Notes: generated by a model from the sequence alone, not told the origin. Shown: positions 32,371-42,009, counted from the stretch's first letter. The stretch is 64,000 bases of DNA from Udaeobacter sp025935755 (GCA_036278715.1 DASUKN010000001.1:1-64000); one strand, 5' to 3'. Made by a program: numbers and translations.

Positions 32371-33768
32371 ATGGTTACGCATGAAGTAACGTTCTATCTT
32401 GCTGCCGCTGCGTTGCTCGTACTGACGGTGGAGAGCTGTATAAAGCTACTGAACGGGGACAGCTTTTCGATCTCGCTGGCCGTATATGTCACCGTGTTCG
32501 GGTGGTATTTTGTCGATCCTTTTATCAATCCAGAGCAGTACGAATATGTTCCTTCGTATTTGATTAATCAAAGTTACGGGCAGGTATTCTTGTTCCTGGT
32601 TGGGTATCGGTTTTTCATGCCCGTCGCGGTGCGTTGGATCGTTCGGCGGCGAGATAGCGCGGCTTTTCGTCCGCAACGCTTTGCTCCCGAGCAGATCTTG
32701 ATTACTGCCGGAGCGATCTGGTTTGTGCTTCTGGTGATCGGTATCTACCGGCTAAACGGTGATGTAATCGGAGCTCTGTTTCCGGTGGATTCGCGCTCAG
32801 GCGCAACGATGTGGGGGCGCGGCGCAATAGACACCTCTGGATCTGGATTTCTCGTCGCCTCCGCCGGTTATATGTTCAATGCAGTTACTGCGTTTCTTGG
32901 CGTTCTGATATTCTTTCAGCGCACCACTTTCTGGCGACTGGTCGCGGGCGCGATGTTTGTTATTTCGCTCCCTTACTTCATGCTGGAGGGAGCACGCAGC
33001 CATTTCCTTGCCGTGATCTTGCCGTTCATCATCACCTATTTGTTTTATGGCCGGCATCCGCTGATCATCAAAGTCGCGATTCTGGCGGGGGCATTCGTGT
33101 GCCTCGATGAAGGGTTCAAACTGGTCACGGCATTCCGAGGTACTGGTTTCAGAGAATTACTGGCTGCCGAGCATCCTTACGAGCTTGTCGATGAAGATTT
33201 GCGACAGAGCGGGCTGAACATGATTCAGGAGCTTTGTTTCGCCAATGCTTATCTTGGGTCGGGTGCGGCAACTCCGGCCTATGGTGGGCGATATCTCAAC
33301 GAGCTGCTTAACTTCGTTCCGCGCGTCATTTGGCCCTCAAAGCCACTGATCGGATTCGACTACGCGAAATGGCGCGGCTTAGAAACCCCGGACGGCGGAA
33401 TTTACGCGACGATTTCCACCGGGATGATTGGCGGTGGTGTTTTGAATTTTGGTACGTTCTTTGGACCAATCGCCGCTGGCATTATCATGGCGATTTGGAC
33501 TGGTCTGCTCATCCTGTGGTGGCAACAACGAACTTCGCTTTTGCGCCTGATGCTGTTCATGCTCGGTGCGGGTCTTACCTTTAATCTCGGTCGAGACATC
33601 ACGCTTCTGGTCCTTTGGCCTGTCGTCTTTGCGTACTGTTTCATTCGTCTCATCGAGATCTGGTCGGCAAAACAGTCCCGCGTCCCGCAGATCACAACGC
33701 GATCACCACATTTCACTGATCGAAATCTTCACCCGGCAGGTGCATCACCTGCTCGACTGCGTCGGTAG
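32371..33768 (+). CDS. Oligosaccharide repeat-unit polymerase-like membrane protein (Wzy-like)
   Basis: The 465-aa protein has about eleven hydrophobic helices and a large loop at about 255-345 with NELLNFVPRVIWPSKPLIG, a segment found in oligosaccharide repeat-unit polymerases and EpsG-like proteins. It is likely to join lipid-linked units at the outer face of the inner membrane. ATG 32371 begins immediately before the first helix; the upstream frame overlaps the previous gene. The last 30 residues are polar and Arg-rich. It ends just before the tRNA-Ala gene on the opposite strand. Confidence 0.75.
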   Translation: MVTHEVTFYLAAAALLVLTVESCIKLLNGDSFSISLAVYVTVFGWYFVDPFINPEQYEYVPSYLINQSYGQVFLFLVGYRFFMPVAVRWIVRRRDSAAFRPQRFAPEQILITAGAIWFVLLVIGIYRLNGDVIGALFPVDSRSGATMWGRGAIDTSGSGFLVASAGYMFNAVTAFLGVLIFFQRTTFWRLVAGAMFVISLPYFMLEGARSHFLAVILPFIITYLFYGRHPLIIKVAILAGAFVCLDEGFKLVTAFRGTGFRELLAAEHPYELVDEDLRQSGLNMIQELCFANAYLGSGAATPAYGGRYLNELLNFVPRVIWPSKPLIGFDYAKWRGLETPDGGIYATISTGMIGGGVLNFGTFFGPIAAGIIMAIWTGLLILWWQQRTSLLRLMLFMLGAGLTFNLGRDITLLVLWPVVFAYCFIRLIEIWSAKQSRVPQITTRSPHFTDRNLHPAGASPARLRR

Positions 33769-33791
33769 CGACTTTTCCAGCCGCGAGAAAT

Positions 33792-33864
33792 TGGAGGTAA
33801 GGGGATTCGAACCCCTGGCCTTCTCATTGCGAACGAGACGCTCTACCAGCTGAGCTATACCCCC
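33792..33864 (-). tRNA. tRNA-Ala(CGC)
   Basis: A complete 73-nt cloverleaf: acceptor GGGGGTA pairing with TACCTCC, including the G3-U70 wobble that identifies alanine tRNAs; D arm GCTC/GAGC; anticodon stem TCTCG/TGAGA with loop TTCGCAA (anticodon CGC); T arm AGGGG/CCCCT with loop TTCGAAT. The discriminator is A73 and CCA is not encoded. It lies between convergent genes. Confidence 0.93.
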
Positions 33865-33961
33865 GTCTTGCTGAAAGACGGAGGAATAAATGTGACAACA
33901 ACCGCTTTGTCCACCTTCTTTGCGCGTGAGAAGACGCGCATCGCGGATTGACGACTGCCAC

Positions 33962-35458
33962 CTACAGCTCCATCGCGTGTGGTATCGTCCTCGCGCGCAC
34001 GGTCTCCGCTTCTTCACTGGAGTGGGAAGGTGCGCCTGAGAGGTCCAATGACTTCATCGCTTCAGTGACAGACTTCATGGTGCCACTGTGCTCGCGAAGA
34101 TCTTGAAAATCCGCAGAGGCGACGGCGTGGCGTGTCGATCGAGCGGGACCGCCGACCGAAAGCAAATGTGAAATCGTGAATATCGCGACCAGGTTTAGCA
34201 TCGCTAGAAGGATGCTTGCTGCGAGCGCGCCGGCGAATTTTGGATTCCGCTTTGACCATTGCCAAACGCGTACGGGGGCTGCGATGCGCCGCGCAATAAT
34301 GGGTCGTCCTTCCAGCCAACGCTCGAGATCTTCCGCTAGTTCACCCGCGGAAAAATAGCGCGCGTCTGGTTCGCGCTCCAAGCATTTCGCACAAATCATT
34401 TCCAGATCACGATCGACTTCAGGAGCAAATGTTCTCAGTCTTGGAGCAGTTTTCTCGCTCGCTTCCTTGATGACCGCCAAGGCGTTTTCACCGACGAAAG
34501 GCGCTCGTCCTGCGAGCAGATAGAAAAGCAAAGCGCCGATACCATAGATATCCGCGGCGGCGCTTAGATCTTTTGCCGGGCCGTGTGCCTGCTCCGGAGC
34601 AATGAAACCGGGTGTGCCGAAACTGGTCATCGTTCGTGTAAGATCAGTGCGCGTTTCGAGCGATTTAGCGAGACCGAAATCGCTCACCAACGGTTCGCCG
34701 AAGTCGTCCAACAAAATATTTCCAGGTTTCAGGTCACGGTGCAGAACGCCTTCGCGATGCGCGTATTGCATGGCGCGCGTCACTTTGGCAATCAGACGGA
34801 CGATCCGACGCGGATCACGCCGCAGGGTTTGTGCAACGTCCAATAAACTTCCGCCGGCCGCGTACTTCATTGTGAAGAACGGCAGGCCGTCTTCCGTTTC
34901 TCCGAGCTCGTAAATCGGCAGAATGTTAGGGTGACGAAGGCTTGCTACCGTCACAGCTTCGCGTCGAAACCGCTCGAGCGTGTCACGCGAATCAGCGTGC
35001 ACGCTTAGGATGCGTTTCAAAGAGACGATTCGTTGCGAGTTTCGTTGGCGAGCCCGGTAGATTACGCCCATTCCGCCACGTCCGATTTCCTGGAGTATCT
35101 GGTAGTTCCCGATGCGCCATTCGGTACCGCGGACATTTACTTCGTCCAGCGCCTCATCCCATTCTGCTGCATTTTCACCATCGCATTCGAGTCCCTGCTG
35201 GAGAACACAGCTTAAACAGCAGCCATGTGCCACACGAGCTGGCGACCCGCATCGTTTGCAGGGAATCACGTCAGATTGATCGTTAGAACGAACAGGAACG
35301 TTGCGTGCGGGCATTGGAAATTGTCGAGACGCCTGCAGCAACTGTACAAACCGGCCGCAACTGCTAATACGCGAATGGATCGCGACTCCATCCGCTAATC
35401 GCCCAATGTGCGAATCAATATCCGCCGTCTGGGGAAACACCATGTCCTTATTTGCCAT
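33962..35458 (-). CDS. Membrane-anchored serine/threonine protein kinase
   Basis: The 498-aa protein has a small zinc-ribbon-like CKRC...CCLSC element at 67-84. A complete Hanks-type kinase domain follows: GRGGMG at 126-131, Lys148, HRDLKPGN at 240-247, DFG at 260-262 and APEQ at 287-290. One membrane helix lies at about 415-437, and the periplasmic tail of about 60 residues is short. Verrucomicrobial kinases of this type often have longer repeat-rich C-termini, so this is a compact form. ATG 35458 has GAGGG upstream. The divergent neighbour is an ECF sigma factor, a pairing common in Planctomycetes and Verrucomicrobia, so the kinase may control that sigma factor. Confidence 0.92.
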   Translation of the reverse strand: MANKDMVFPQTADIDSHIGRLADGVAIHSRISSCGRFVQLLQASRQFPMPARNVPVRSNDQSDVIPCKRCGSPARVAHGCCLSCVLQQGLECDGENAAEWDEALDEVNVRGTEWRIGNYQILQEIGRGGMGVIYRARQRNSQRIVSLKRILSVHADSRDTLERFRREAVTVASLRHPNILPIYELGETEDGLPFFTMKYAAGGSLLDVAQTLRRDPRRIVRLIAKVTRAMQYAHREGVLHRDLKPGNILLDDFGEPLVSDFGLAKSLETRTDLTRTMTSFGTPGFIAPEQAHGPAKDLSAAADIYGIGALLFYLLAGRAPFVGENALAVIKEASEKTAPRLRTFAPEVDRDLEMICAKCLEREPDARYFSAGELAEDLERWLEGRPIIARRIAAPVRVWQWSKRNPKFAGALAASILLAMLNLVAIFTISHLLSVGGPARSTRHAVASADFQDLREHSGTMKSVTEAMKSLDLSGAPSHSSEEAETVRARTIPHAMEL

Positions 35459-35941
35459 ACCCGACCCTCACCCTTAAACGGAGGGCAATAGAGGCTTGGA
35501 CTCATTGAAGAAGGGATCGTTCGACTTCGCGTATTCGATGAAATTTGCTCGATTACGGTGACTATCGCACGAGTTGAGATGGCTCCCTTGTGGATGAAAA
35601 TTCCTGCCGGTGAATCGCTTACGAATGCGTAGCGGTCTGAGTTCGGGAGAGGCTTAGGGACATTCTCTGAATGGGTGTAAGCGAATCTCGGGTGGTACAA
35701 TCAGAACGTCGCTCGTTGGGTTGTGGTGTTCTTGTTACATAAGAATGAAAGACATCGGATCCTTCGATTCGCCGCGCGGCTGTTGCGCATTAAAGTTTGC
35801 GGTTGGGCACGCGACGAAATGTTTAACCACTCAACCTGACACACAGCCACTAGACGGTTCCGCCGCGAATATCCTTAAAGTTTCTAACCACACTGGAGCA
35901 ACTCACCGCGTGCGTCCGCGATTGAAGCTCCTTTCGGACCG
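35459..35941. other. Divergent intergenic region between kinase and sigma factor
   Basis: These 483 bases contain no convincing gene; the frames present are short and lack coding character or ribosome sites. The region must carry the promoters for both divergent genes, but no -35/-10 pair was clear enough to call. Confidence 0.5.
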
Positions 35942-36724
35942 GTGTTAAACGAATTTCATAACGACAGCACAACTTCCCCCGGCACGTTTGTCACTACGTG
36001 TTGGAATCTGATTCTCTCGGGCGCGGACTCGAAACGTGGCGACCGCGAGATTCGTTCTGCGCTTGCAGAACTCTGCCGAATTTATTGGCGGCCGATTTTT
36101 TTCTTTGTAGCGCGGCGTGGTTATTCACCGGAGGACGCCGAGGACCTGACGCAAGATTTTTTCTTGAGGATACTGAAAGGTGATTGGCTTCAAAAGGCAG
36201 ATCCCACGCGGGGCCGTTTTCGTTCGTTGCTACTGAAGTCCGTCCAAAATTTCTTAAATGATGCTGCCGACAAGATCAAAGCCCGAAAACGCGGCGGCGA
36301 TGTAAACTTTGTTTCATGGGATCCCTGGATGACGGAGGCTCCCTCGGAATTGGCGCTTTCCAATGAGGCACTCAATTCGTGGACTGCGGAAAGACTGTTC
36401 GATGCGGGGTGGGCTGCGACGGTCGTACAACGCGCAATTCGCCGGCTCCGTGACGAATGTGAGCGCAAAGGGCGTCGGCGAGTTTTCGAGGTACTCAATC
36501 CCTATCTGACTGCGGAACGAGATGACATTTCTTACGCGCATCTCGCGACGAAACTGCGAGTTGCGGAAGGCACCGTTAAAAAATTGCTTTATCACATGCG
36601 GCAGCGGTATCGCTTTTTACTCCGGGACGAAGTGGCGCAAACAGTGGCGGATCCTTCCGAAGTGGAGGACGAACTGCGCTATCTGTGTGGCGCGCTCGCC
36701 GCGCGCTCGGCCGCAACGGCTTGA
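35942..36724 (+). CDS. ECF-type RNA polymerase sigma factor
   Basis: The 260-aa protein has region 2 features (YWRPIFFFVARRGYSPEDAEDLTQDFFLRIL at about 44-74, in two blocks) and a long middle segment. Region 4 is a helix-turn-helix: DISYAHLATKLRVAEGTVKKLLYH at about 192-215, in two blocks. The pattern TCWNLIL near the start and the DLTQDFF motif match the Planctomycete/Verrucomicrobia ECF groups associated with protein kinases. It would direct polymerase to a dedicated promoter set. GTG 35942 follows a CGGA about three bases upstream. No anti-sigma gene is adjacent, which supports control by the divergent kinase. Polysaccharide genes begin downstream, so the locus itself is a plausible target. 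Confidence 0.88.
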   Translation: MLNEFHNDSTTSPGTFVTTCWNLILSGADSKRGDREIRSALAELCRIYWRPIFFFVARRGYSPEDAEDLTQDFFLRILKGDWLQKADPTRGRFRSLLLKSVQNFLNDAADKIKARKRGGDVNFVSWDPWMTEAPSELALSNEALNSWTAERLFDAGWAATVVQRAIRRLRDECERKGRRRVFEVLNPYLTAERDDISYAHLATKLRVAEGTVKKLLYHMRQRYRFLLRDEVAQTVADPSEVEDELRYLCGALAARSAATA

Positions 36725-37039
36725 TAAACTCCTCCGCTGCTCGAGCCATGGAGGTCATTCCGTAACTCTGGAGACGACTCGTTGGGCGTGGACATAAAAA
36801 TCTTGTGGACAAAAAAAGAGTCGGAACCTTCCGGCTTCGCTTCCGTAGAACTAACCGTGCGGGACATTCCAGGGTTTCAGAGGCGTCGTTCCTGACACAG
36901 CTAAAAACGGGTTCTCCCGCTTCTGAAATCTCGCGGGTGCCTAACAAGTAGGGACGCACTGTGGGCAATTCAAAGCAGCAGACAGTAAAGATTCACCTTG
37001 CAGCTGCAGGCAGGTGACCAAGGGCGGCAGCCTGTCGTG
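36725..37039. other. Intergenic region upstream of the phosphoglycosyl transferase
   Basis: These 315 bases hold no convincing gene. A small hairpin (CGGAACCTTCCG, near 36828-36839) follows an A-rich run. The promoter of the following polysaccharide operon is probably here, but no clear motif was found. Confidence 0.45.
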
Positions 37040-37750
37040 ATGGGCTCAACGATAAAAACGATCGATATCGCCGGCGGCGTTCCGCTGAGTTCCGGCCAGA
37101 CAGTACCTGTTTGGAAATCGGCTCTGGATGTGCTGTGCATTGTTGTTTCGGCGCCGTTGTGGCTTCCGCTGATGCTATTGCTAATGCTCGTTACGCGATT
37201 GGCCTCGCCGGGTCCGGTTTTCTATCGACAACGTCGCGTCGGGTTAGGCGGCAGACAATTTTTGATCTGGAAATTCCGAACCATGAAGGTCAGCGCCGAG
37301 ACTGAGACTCACGAACGTTATTTCGAAGAGTTGATGCGGACGAACTGTGTGATGACAAAGCTTGATGCGAATGGCGATCCCCGCCTCGCTCCGTTCGGCC
37401 GGATTCTCCGTGCCAGCGGCCTGGATGAGTTACCTCAAATTTTTAACGTGTTAGCAGGCGACATGAGCCTGGTTGGACCAAGGCCGTGTCTGCCGAATGA
37501 GTTTGCAAATTACGAGCCGTGGCAGCGCAAACGAGTTAACGCTTTGCCGGGGCTGACTGGCTTGTGGCAGGTGAACGGCAAAAACAAAACCACTTTCAAC
37601 GACATGATCAGAATGGACCTGGCTTATGCCAACAACATGTCGCTGCTCCTCGACATGAAAATTATGCTCAAGACCGCTGGCGTAATCGCTCGGGAAGTTT
37701 TCGAATGCCACCAGGAGTCGCGGCGTGCGCGGCACCCTTACAGCCCCTGA
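37040..37750 (+). CDS. Initiating phosphoglycosyl transferase (bacterial sugar transferase family)
   Basis: The 236-aa protein has one hydrophobic segment (about 32-55) and the family's conserved block: SPGPVFYRQRRVGLGGRQF, IWKFRTM, the DELPQIFNVLAGDMSLVGPRP motif (as two parts, DELPQIFN and GDMSLVGPRP) and GLTGLWQVNGK. It has only the catalytic monotopic part of the WbaP/WcaJ type, like PglC, without the extra N-terminal helices. It would transfer a phospho-sugar from a UDP-sugar to undecaprenyl phosphate, the first committed step of the polysaccharide. The start is ATG 37040; GTG 37037 or TTG 36998 are alternatives. It begins a co-directional block running to 44228. Confidence 0.9.
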   Translation: MGSTIKTIDIAGGVPLSSGQTVPVWKSALDVLCIVVSAPLWLPLMLLLMLVTRLASPGPVFYRQRRVGLGGRQFLIWKFRTMKVSAETETHERYFEELMRTNCVMTKLDANGDPRLAPFGRILRASGLDELPQIFNVLAGDMSLVGPRPCLPNEFANYEPWQRKRVNALPGLTGLWQVNGKNKTTFNDMIRMDLAYANNMSLLLDMKIMLKTAGVIAREVFECHQESRRARHPYSP

Positions 37751-37791
37751 CGAATCGGGTCCGTTCCACCGGGCAAGAGCTCAGAAATCGC

Positions 37792-38928
37792 ATGAAAAGA
37801 TTGATTAGAGTAGGCGTACTTGGATGCGGGTATTGGGGACCGCTTCTGATTCGGAATTTTCGCAGCCTGGCGGACTGCCGGCTTAAGATTGTGTGCGACT
37901 TGGATGTTGCACGACTTAAACACGCATGTGCGATGTACTCCGATTTGGAAACCGTCACCGCTCCTGAACGGGTGATCGAGGGAACCGACATCGATGCGGT
38001 CGTGATCGCAACTCCAGTAAAGACGCATTACCCGTTGGCTAAGGCGAGCCTGCTGGCCGGCAAACACACATTCATCGAAAAACCGATGGCCGCGTCATCG
38101 GCCGAATGCGAGGAACTGATCGACATCGCGCGGCGCAAGGGGCTGATTTTAATGGTCGACCATACATTCTTGTACTCGGCTCCCGTGCGGAAAATCGCTG
38201 AAATCGTGCAGGCCGGAGACCTCGGTGAGATCCGCTATGTGAATTCACGACGGTTGAATTTGGGATTATTCCAAAAAGACATCAACGTCGCTTGGGACCT
38301 CGCGCCTCACGACATTTCAATCATCCTGCACATCCTCGGCGAGTTCCCGATCGCGGTTAATTGCCAGGGGAATGCTCATGTGAGTCCGGGTGTCGAGGAT
38401 GTGACAAACATGTCGCTGTTCTTCCCGCACAAGCGGTTTGCAACCATCCAAAGCAGCTGGCTTGAGCCAAGGAAAATCCGCGAAATGACGATCGTTGGTT
38501 CGCAACGGATGATTGTGTACGACGATTTGCAGACCCGCGAAAAAATTCGGATTTATGATGTCCGGGTGGTGCGACCCCCGCATTACGACACGTTCGCCGA
38601 GTTCCATTACTCCTATCATTACGGCGACAGCTACATCCCGCACCTGCAGCAGGAAGAGCCACTCAATCTGGCCTGCAAGCATTTCATTGAATGCATCGAA
38701 ATGAATTCACCACCGATCACCGGTGGCCGCCACGGGCTCGAGATGATCAAGGTGCTCGAGGGGGCTTCGGCTTCTCTGAAGATGAACGGCGCCCCATTCA
38801 CGTTCGACGGGCGAAATGGGACTGACTTGATCTCTGTGCAATCAAACGGAGCGCGTTATGCGCCGCGGCAGCGAAGAACACCCAAAACGACGAGGAACGC
38901 ACGCCTGTTAGTTCGTGGCGTTGCTTGA
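37792..38928 (+). CDS. Gfo/Idh/MocA-family dehydrogenase
   Basis: The 378-aa protein has GCGYWG at 11-16 and EKP at 96-98, and closely resembles the gene products at 3110 and 45957, including the DVAWDLAPHDISI-like segment. It should be an NAD(P)-dependent sugar oxidoreductase. Unlike the other two, no acyltransferase or aminotransferase follows it, so it may supply a keto sugar to enzymes elsewhere in the locus. ATG 37792 places the Rossmann strand at the N-terminus. The last 40 residues are Arg-rich and unlike the paralogues. Confidence 0.85.
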   Translation: MKRLIRVGVLGCGYWGPLLIRNFRSLADCRLKIVCDLDVARLKHACAMYSDLETVTAPERVIEGTDIDAVVIATPVKTHYPLAKASLLAGKHTFIEKPMAASSAECEELIDIARRKGLILMVDHTFLYSAPVRKIAEIVQAGDLGEIRYVNSRRLNLGLFQKDINVAWDLAPHDISIILHILGEFPIAVNCQGNAHVSPGVEDVTNMSLFFPHKRFATIQSSWLEPRKIREMTIVGSQRMIVYDDLQTREKIRIYDVRVVRPPHYDTFAEFHYSYHYGDSYIPHLQQEEPLNLACKHFIECIEMNSPPITGGRHGLEMIKVLEGASASLKMNGAPFTFDGRNGTDLISVQSNGARYAPRQRRTPKTTRNARLLVRGVA

Positions 38929-38933
38929 GAGCC

Positions 38934-40025
38934 ATGATCGTTTCGCCTTCAAACCTGTTTTGGGGACAAGGAAACAAAAACGGAAGCTCTTTGCGAATGC
39001 GAGTGCTCGATCCTCTGCGCGGACACGAGTGGGATCGCGCGGTGGCCTTGCATCGCGATGGCAACTCTTTCCATACGAGCGCGTGGGCGAAGGTGCTTCA
39101 TCAGACCTACAAACATCAGCCATTCTATCTGCAGTTTTTCCACAAACGGACTTTGGCAGCGCTGATTCCACTGATGGAGATCCGCAGCCGTTTCACTGGC
39201 TCTAGGGGCGTGTGCCTTCCATTTAGCGATGTTTGTGAACCGCTCATCTTCGATCCGAACATCGCGGAGTCCGTTCGGGATCAACTGCTGGCCTTCGCGA
39301 AGCAACGGGATTGGGGTCACCTCGAGATTCGCGGCGGTAAATCTTTTCCGCTTGCGTCAGTGGCGGCGAGCAGGTTTTACGGCCACACATTAAGTCTGAG
39401 TAGCAACTCGGCGCAGATCTTTGATCGGTTCGCCGGGTCGGTGCGTCGGGCGATTCGCAAGGCTGAACGAAGCGAAGTGAACACCGTGGCTGTCGAAGAT
39501 CGTCAGGCAATCAGCGAGTTCTATGAACTGCACGTTCTGACACGTCGCCGGCATGGTCTCCCGCCGCAGCCGGCCTCGTTCTTCTTGAACATCCATCATC
39601 ATCTCATCAAATCCGGACAGGGCTTTACTGTTCTCGCTCGACGTGGGTCGCGCACAATTGCCGCTGCCGTCTTTTTTCGATTCGGGAAAAACGCGTTCTA
39701 CAAATTCGGCGCTTCTGACAAACGCTACCAGGAATTTCGCGCAAATAACTTGGTGATGTGGCGAGGTATTCAACGTCTCGTCGACAGTGGCGCGGAGAAA
39801 TTACATTTCGGCCGAACAGACTGCGAGGACAACGGTCTGCGACGATTTAAGCTTTCGTGGGATACCGAGGAGCAGGCGATCGACTATTTTCGAGTCGATC
39901 CTTCCGGCCAGCAGCTTCCGGCTTCAGTCGGAGCTGACTCGGGATTCCACAAAAGGATCTTTGGGACGCTACCGCTCATATTCAACCGGTTAGCGGGCTC
40001 ATTGGTCTATCCACACCTCGACTAA
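38934..40025 (+). CDS. FemAB/GNAT-like aminoacyl or acyl transferase
   Basis: The 363-aa protein shows the Fem/GNAT pattern: GNSFHTSAWAKVLHQTY in the first GNAT domain, SVRRAIRKAERSEVNTVAVED at the domain junction (the RR-IRKA motif), and LMWRGIQRL-type helices near the end with FGRTDCEDNGLRRFK. In exosortase-type EPS loci FemAB-like proteins are regular members. Classical Fem proteins transfer amino acids from aminoacyl-tRNA to peptidoglycan precursors; here the target may be a sugar amine. ATG 38934 lies five bases after the previous stop. Confidence 0.8.
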   Translation: MIVSPSNLFWGQGNKNGSSLRMRVLDPLRGHEWDRAVALHRDGNSFHTSAWAKVLHQTYKHQPFYLQFFHKRTLAALIPLMEIRSRFTGSRGVCLPFSDVCEPLIFDPNIAESVRDQLLAFAKQRDWGHLEIRGGKSFPLASVAASRFYGHTLSLSSNSAQIFDRFAGSVRRAIRKAERSEVNTVAVEDRQAISEFYELHVLTRRRHGLPPQPASFFLNIHHHLIKSGQGFTVLARRGSRTIAAAVFFRFGKNAFYKFGASDKRYQEFRANNLVMWRGIQRLVDSGAEKLHFGRTDCEDNGLRRFKLSWDTEEQAIDYFRVDPSGQQLPASVGADSGFHKRIFGTLPLIFNRLAGSLVYPHLD

Positions 40026-40035
40026 GGCATCAACC

Positions 40036-42009
40036 ATGGCTGAAATGCGACGCGAACAACAACTAAATTACCACTCCGGTATCGGTGCAAACGACGTTCT
40101 CTTTGCGCTGTTCAGACGGAAATGGACCATCATCTCCTGGACACTTCTAGGTATAGGCGCTGCTGTAGCTTTCTTTTTTCTTTACCCACCTTCTTACCAG
40201 TCGGATGCCAAATTACTTGTACGTTATGTGCTTGAAAGGAGTGCCGTTGATCCAATCGATAACACCACGAAACCAAATGTAACCCAGACCAGTGCCAAGT
40301 CGGTTGACAGTATCATCGATGCTGAAGTCCAGATTCTGACCAGCTGGGATTTGGCTGTACAAGTCGCAGAAGCCATCGGCTACAAGCGGTTCGGCACCGC
40401 TTCGAAGGAGGCAGCAGCTGCCATCATCAGCGCAAATCTAACGGTCACCTCTAACAAGGGCAGCGATGTTATTTTGGTCTCTTACAAAAGCCGTGATCCA
40501 CAGCTGGCGCCTCTCGTGTTGCAGGAACTCTTGAGCCGTTATTTCGTGAAGCACCTTGAGGTCCACCGGTCCGCCGGAGCCTTCGATTTTGTAACTCAGC
40601 AGACCGATCAGGTTCGGGCCCGCTTGAACCAAACGGAAGACGCGCTCAAGAAATTAAGGGAGAAGGCCGGAATTGTTTCAACTCTGGACGATGGGTCTGA
40701 CGCACTGAATGACGAAACCGCAGACATTCAGAAGCAACTGAACGTCGCGGAAGCGGATCTGGCGGAACAGCAGGCCCTTGTCAAACAAACAGGAGAGAAA
40801 AAAGCGAACAGCTGGACCACGCGCAAATCGAAGCCGGACAAAACTCCTGGTGCGGAGAAAGCCCTTCTGGCTGGAAAACAGGCAAAAGTTGACGCGCTCA
40901 AAGCGCGACTTGCTGACACTCAACAGCGGACGAAACAACTCAGTGAGCTGCGGCCACAAATCCAGGACCTGGAGCGCAAACGCGACATGGATGCGAACAA
41001 TTATAAATACTTCGCAGCATCATTGGAAAAGGCCCGGATCGACGAGGCTCTCGATCCGTCTAAGATGCCCAACATAAGCGCTGTTCAGCGTCCCTCTCCT
41101 CCTTCTCTTGACACCAAAACACGCGATAAGGTCGCGCTTTGCCTCGCGGGCGGCGGATTAGGCCTGGGCATAGCGCTTGCCCTGCTGCGAGGATTAATTT
41201 TGAGTCGTACAATCGGACGGCCACTGGAATTGGAAAGCCGGCTGGAGATTCCGCTGATGCTTTCGATTCCTTACCGTAACGGCTCCAACGGACACAAGCC
41301 TTTACCTGCAAACGGTTCTTCACCTAATTCCAGAGCGCTTACTACAAAAGGACACAAGTCGAAGCTCGCCCCGTGGGATGCGGGCCATTTCATAAGACCT
41401 TATTGCGATGCGATTCGAGACCGGCTCGGTTTGTATTTCGAACTGAATCATCTGACACATAGACCGAAGCTTGTAGGTGTTACCGGGTTTTCCGAGACCG
41501 CGGGAACTTCCAGCCTCGCTGCCGGTCTCGCTGCTTCGCTTTCGGAAACAGACGACGGAAAAGTTCTGTTGGTCGATGTTAACCTTGGTCCGGAAGATGT
41601 TGCTCCGTTTTTCGAAGGCAAACCCGCCTATCCGCTAAACTCGGCGCTTAAGCCGTCCGGCGAAATGACGTCAGCTGCCGATAACTTGTATTTGGCCACA
41701 GTCGGATCGCATAACGGTGCTGGGCCAGCGCAACTGGGCCTGAAGAAGTTTTTCGACATGATGCCAAACATGAAGGCCAGCGATTTCGACTACATCATTT
41801 TCGATATGCCGCCGCTTCGTGAAACAAGTCCTACCTGGGGTATGGCTGCTTTCATGGACAAGCTATTGCTTGTTGTAGAAGCTGAAAAGAACAGCCGGGA
41901 CGTGGTCAAACGTGGCTACGCAAAGTTAGTCCAGGAACGGGATAACGTGTCAGTCTTGGTGAACAAGGCCCGTTCCCGTATTCCTCGCTGCCTGGACGGC
42001 GAATCCTGA
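40036..42009 (+). CDS. Wzz/GumC-type polysaccharide co-polymerase with degenerate BY-kinase domain
   Basis: The 657-aa protein has a Wzz domain: membrane helix at about 31-50, periplasmic region with long coiled-coil (about 185-335), the PSPPS proline motif at 353-357 and a second helix at 366-386. The C-terminal domain resembles the BY-kinase of GumC/ExoP proteins. LLVDVN at 511-516 and IIFDMPP at 587-593 replace the Walker A' and B motifs, but the P-loop position reads GFSETAGTSS at 484-493, without the Gly-Lys-Ser/Thr needed for ATP binding. No C-terminal tyrosine cluster is present. Chain length control is the likely role; kinase activity is unlikely. Confidence 0.88.
   Translation: MAEMRREQQLNYHSGIGANDVLFALFRRKWTIISWTLLGIGAAVAFFFLYPPSYQSDAKLLVRYVLERSAVDPIDNTTKPNVTQTSAKSVDSIIDAEVQILTSWDLAVQVAEAIGYKRFGTASKEAAAAIISANLTVTSNKGSDVILVSYKSRDPQLAPLVLQELLSRYFVKHLEVHRSAGAFDFVTQQTDQVRARLNQTEDALKKLREKAGIVSTLDDGSDALNDETADIQKQLNVAEADLAEQQALVKQTGEKKANSWTTRKSKPDKTPGAEKALLAGKQAKVDALKARLADTQQRTKQLSELRPQIQDLERKRDMDANNYKYFAASLEKARIDEALDPSKMPNISAVQRPSPPSLDTKTRDKVALCLAGGGLGLGIALALLRGLILSRTIGRPLELESRLEIPLMLSIPYRNGSNGHKPLPANGSSPNSRALTTKGHKSKLAPWDAGHFIRPYCDAIRDRLGLYFELNHLTHRPKLVGVTGFSETAGTSSLAAGLAASLSETDDGKVLLVDVNLGPEDVAPFFEGKPAYPLNSALKPSGEMTSAADNLYLATVGSHNGAGPAQLGLKKFFDMMPNMKASDFDYIIFDMPPLRETSPTWGMAAFMDKLLLVVEAEKNSRDVVKRGYAKLVQERDNVSVLVNKARSRIPRCLDGES

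Noticed and set aside
33792..33864. tRNA-Ala as an attachment site for an integrated island
   Set aside because: No integrase, no duplicated tRNA 3' end was found nearby, and genes on both sides belong to the same kind of locus.
35395..35700. 101-codon minus-strand frame upstream of the kinase
   Set aside because: Overlaps the kinase start in another frame and has non-protein-like composition.
35721..35948. 75-codon plus-strand frame before the sigma factor
   Set aside because: No ribosome site, many Cys/Arg/His residues without pattern, and it overlaps the start of the sigma factor gene.
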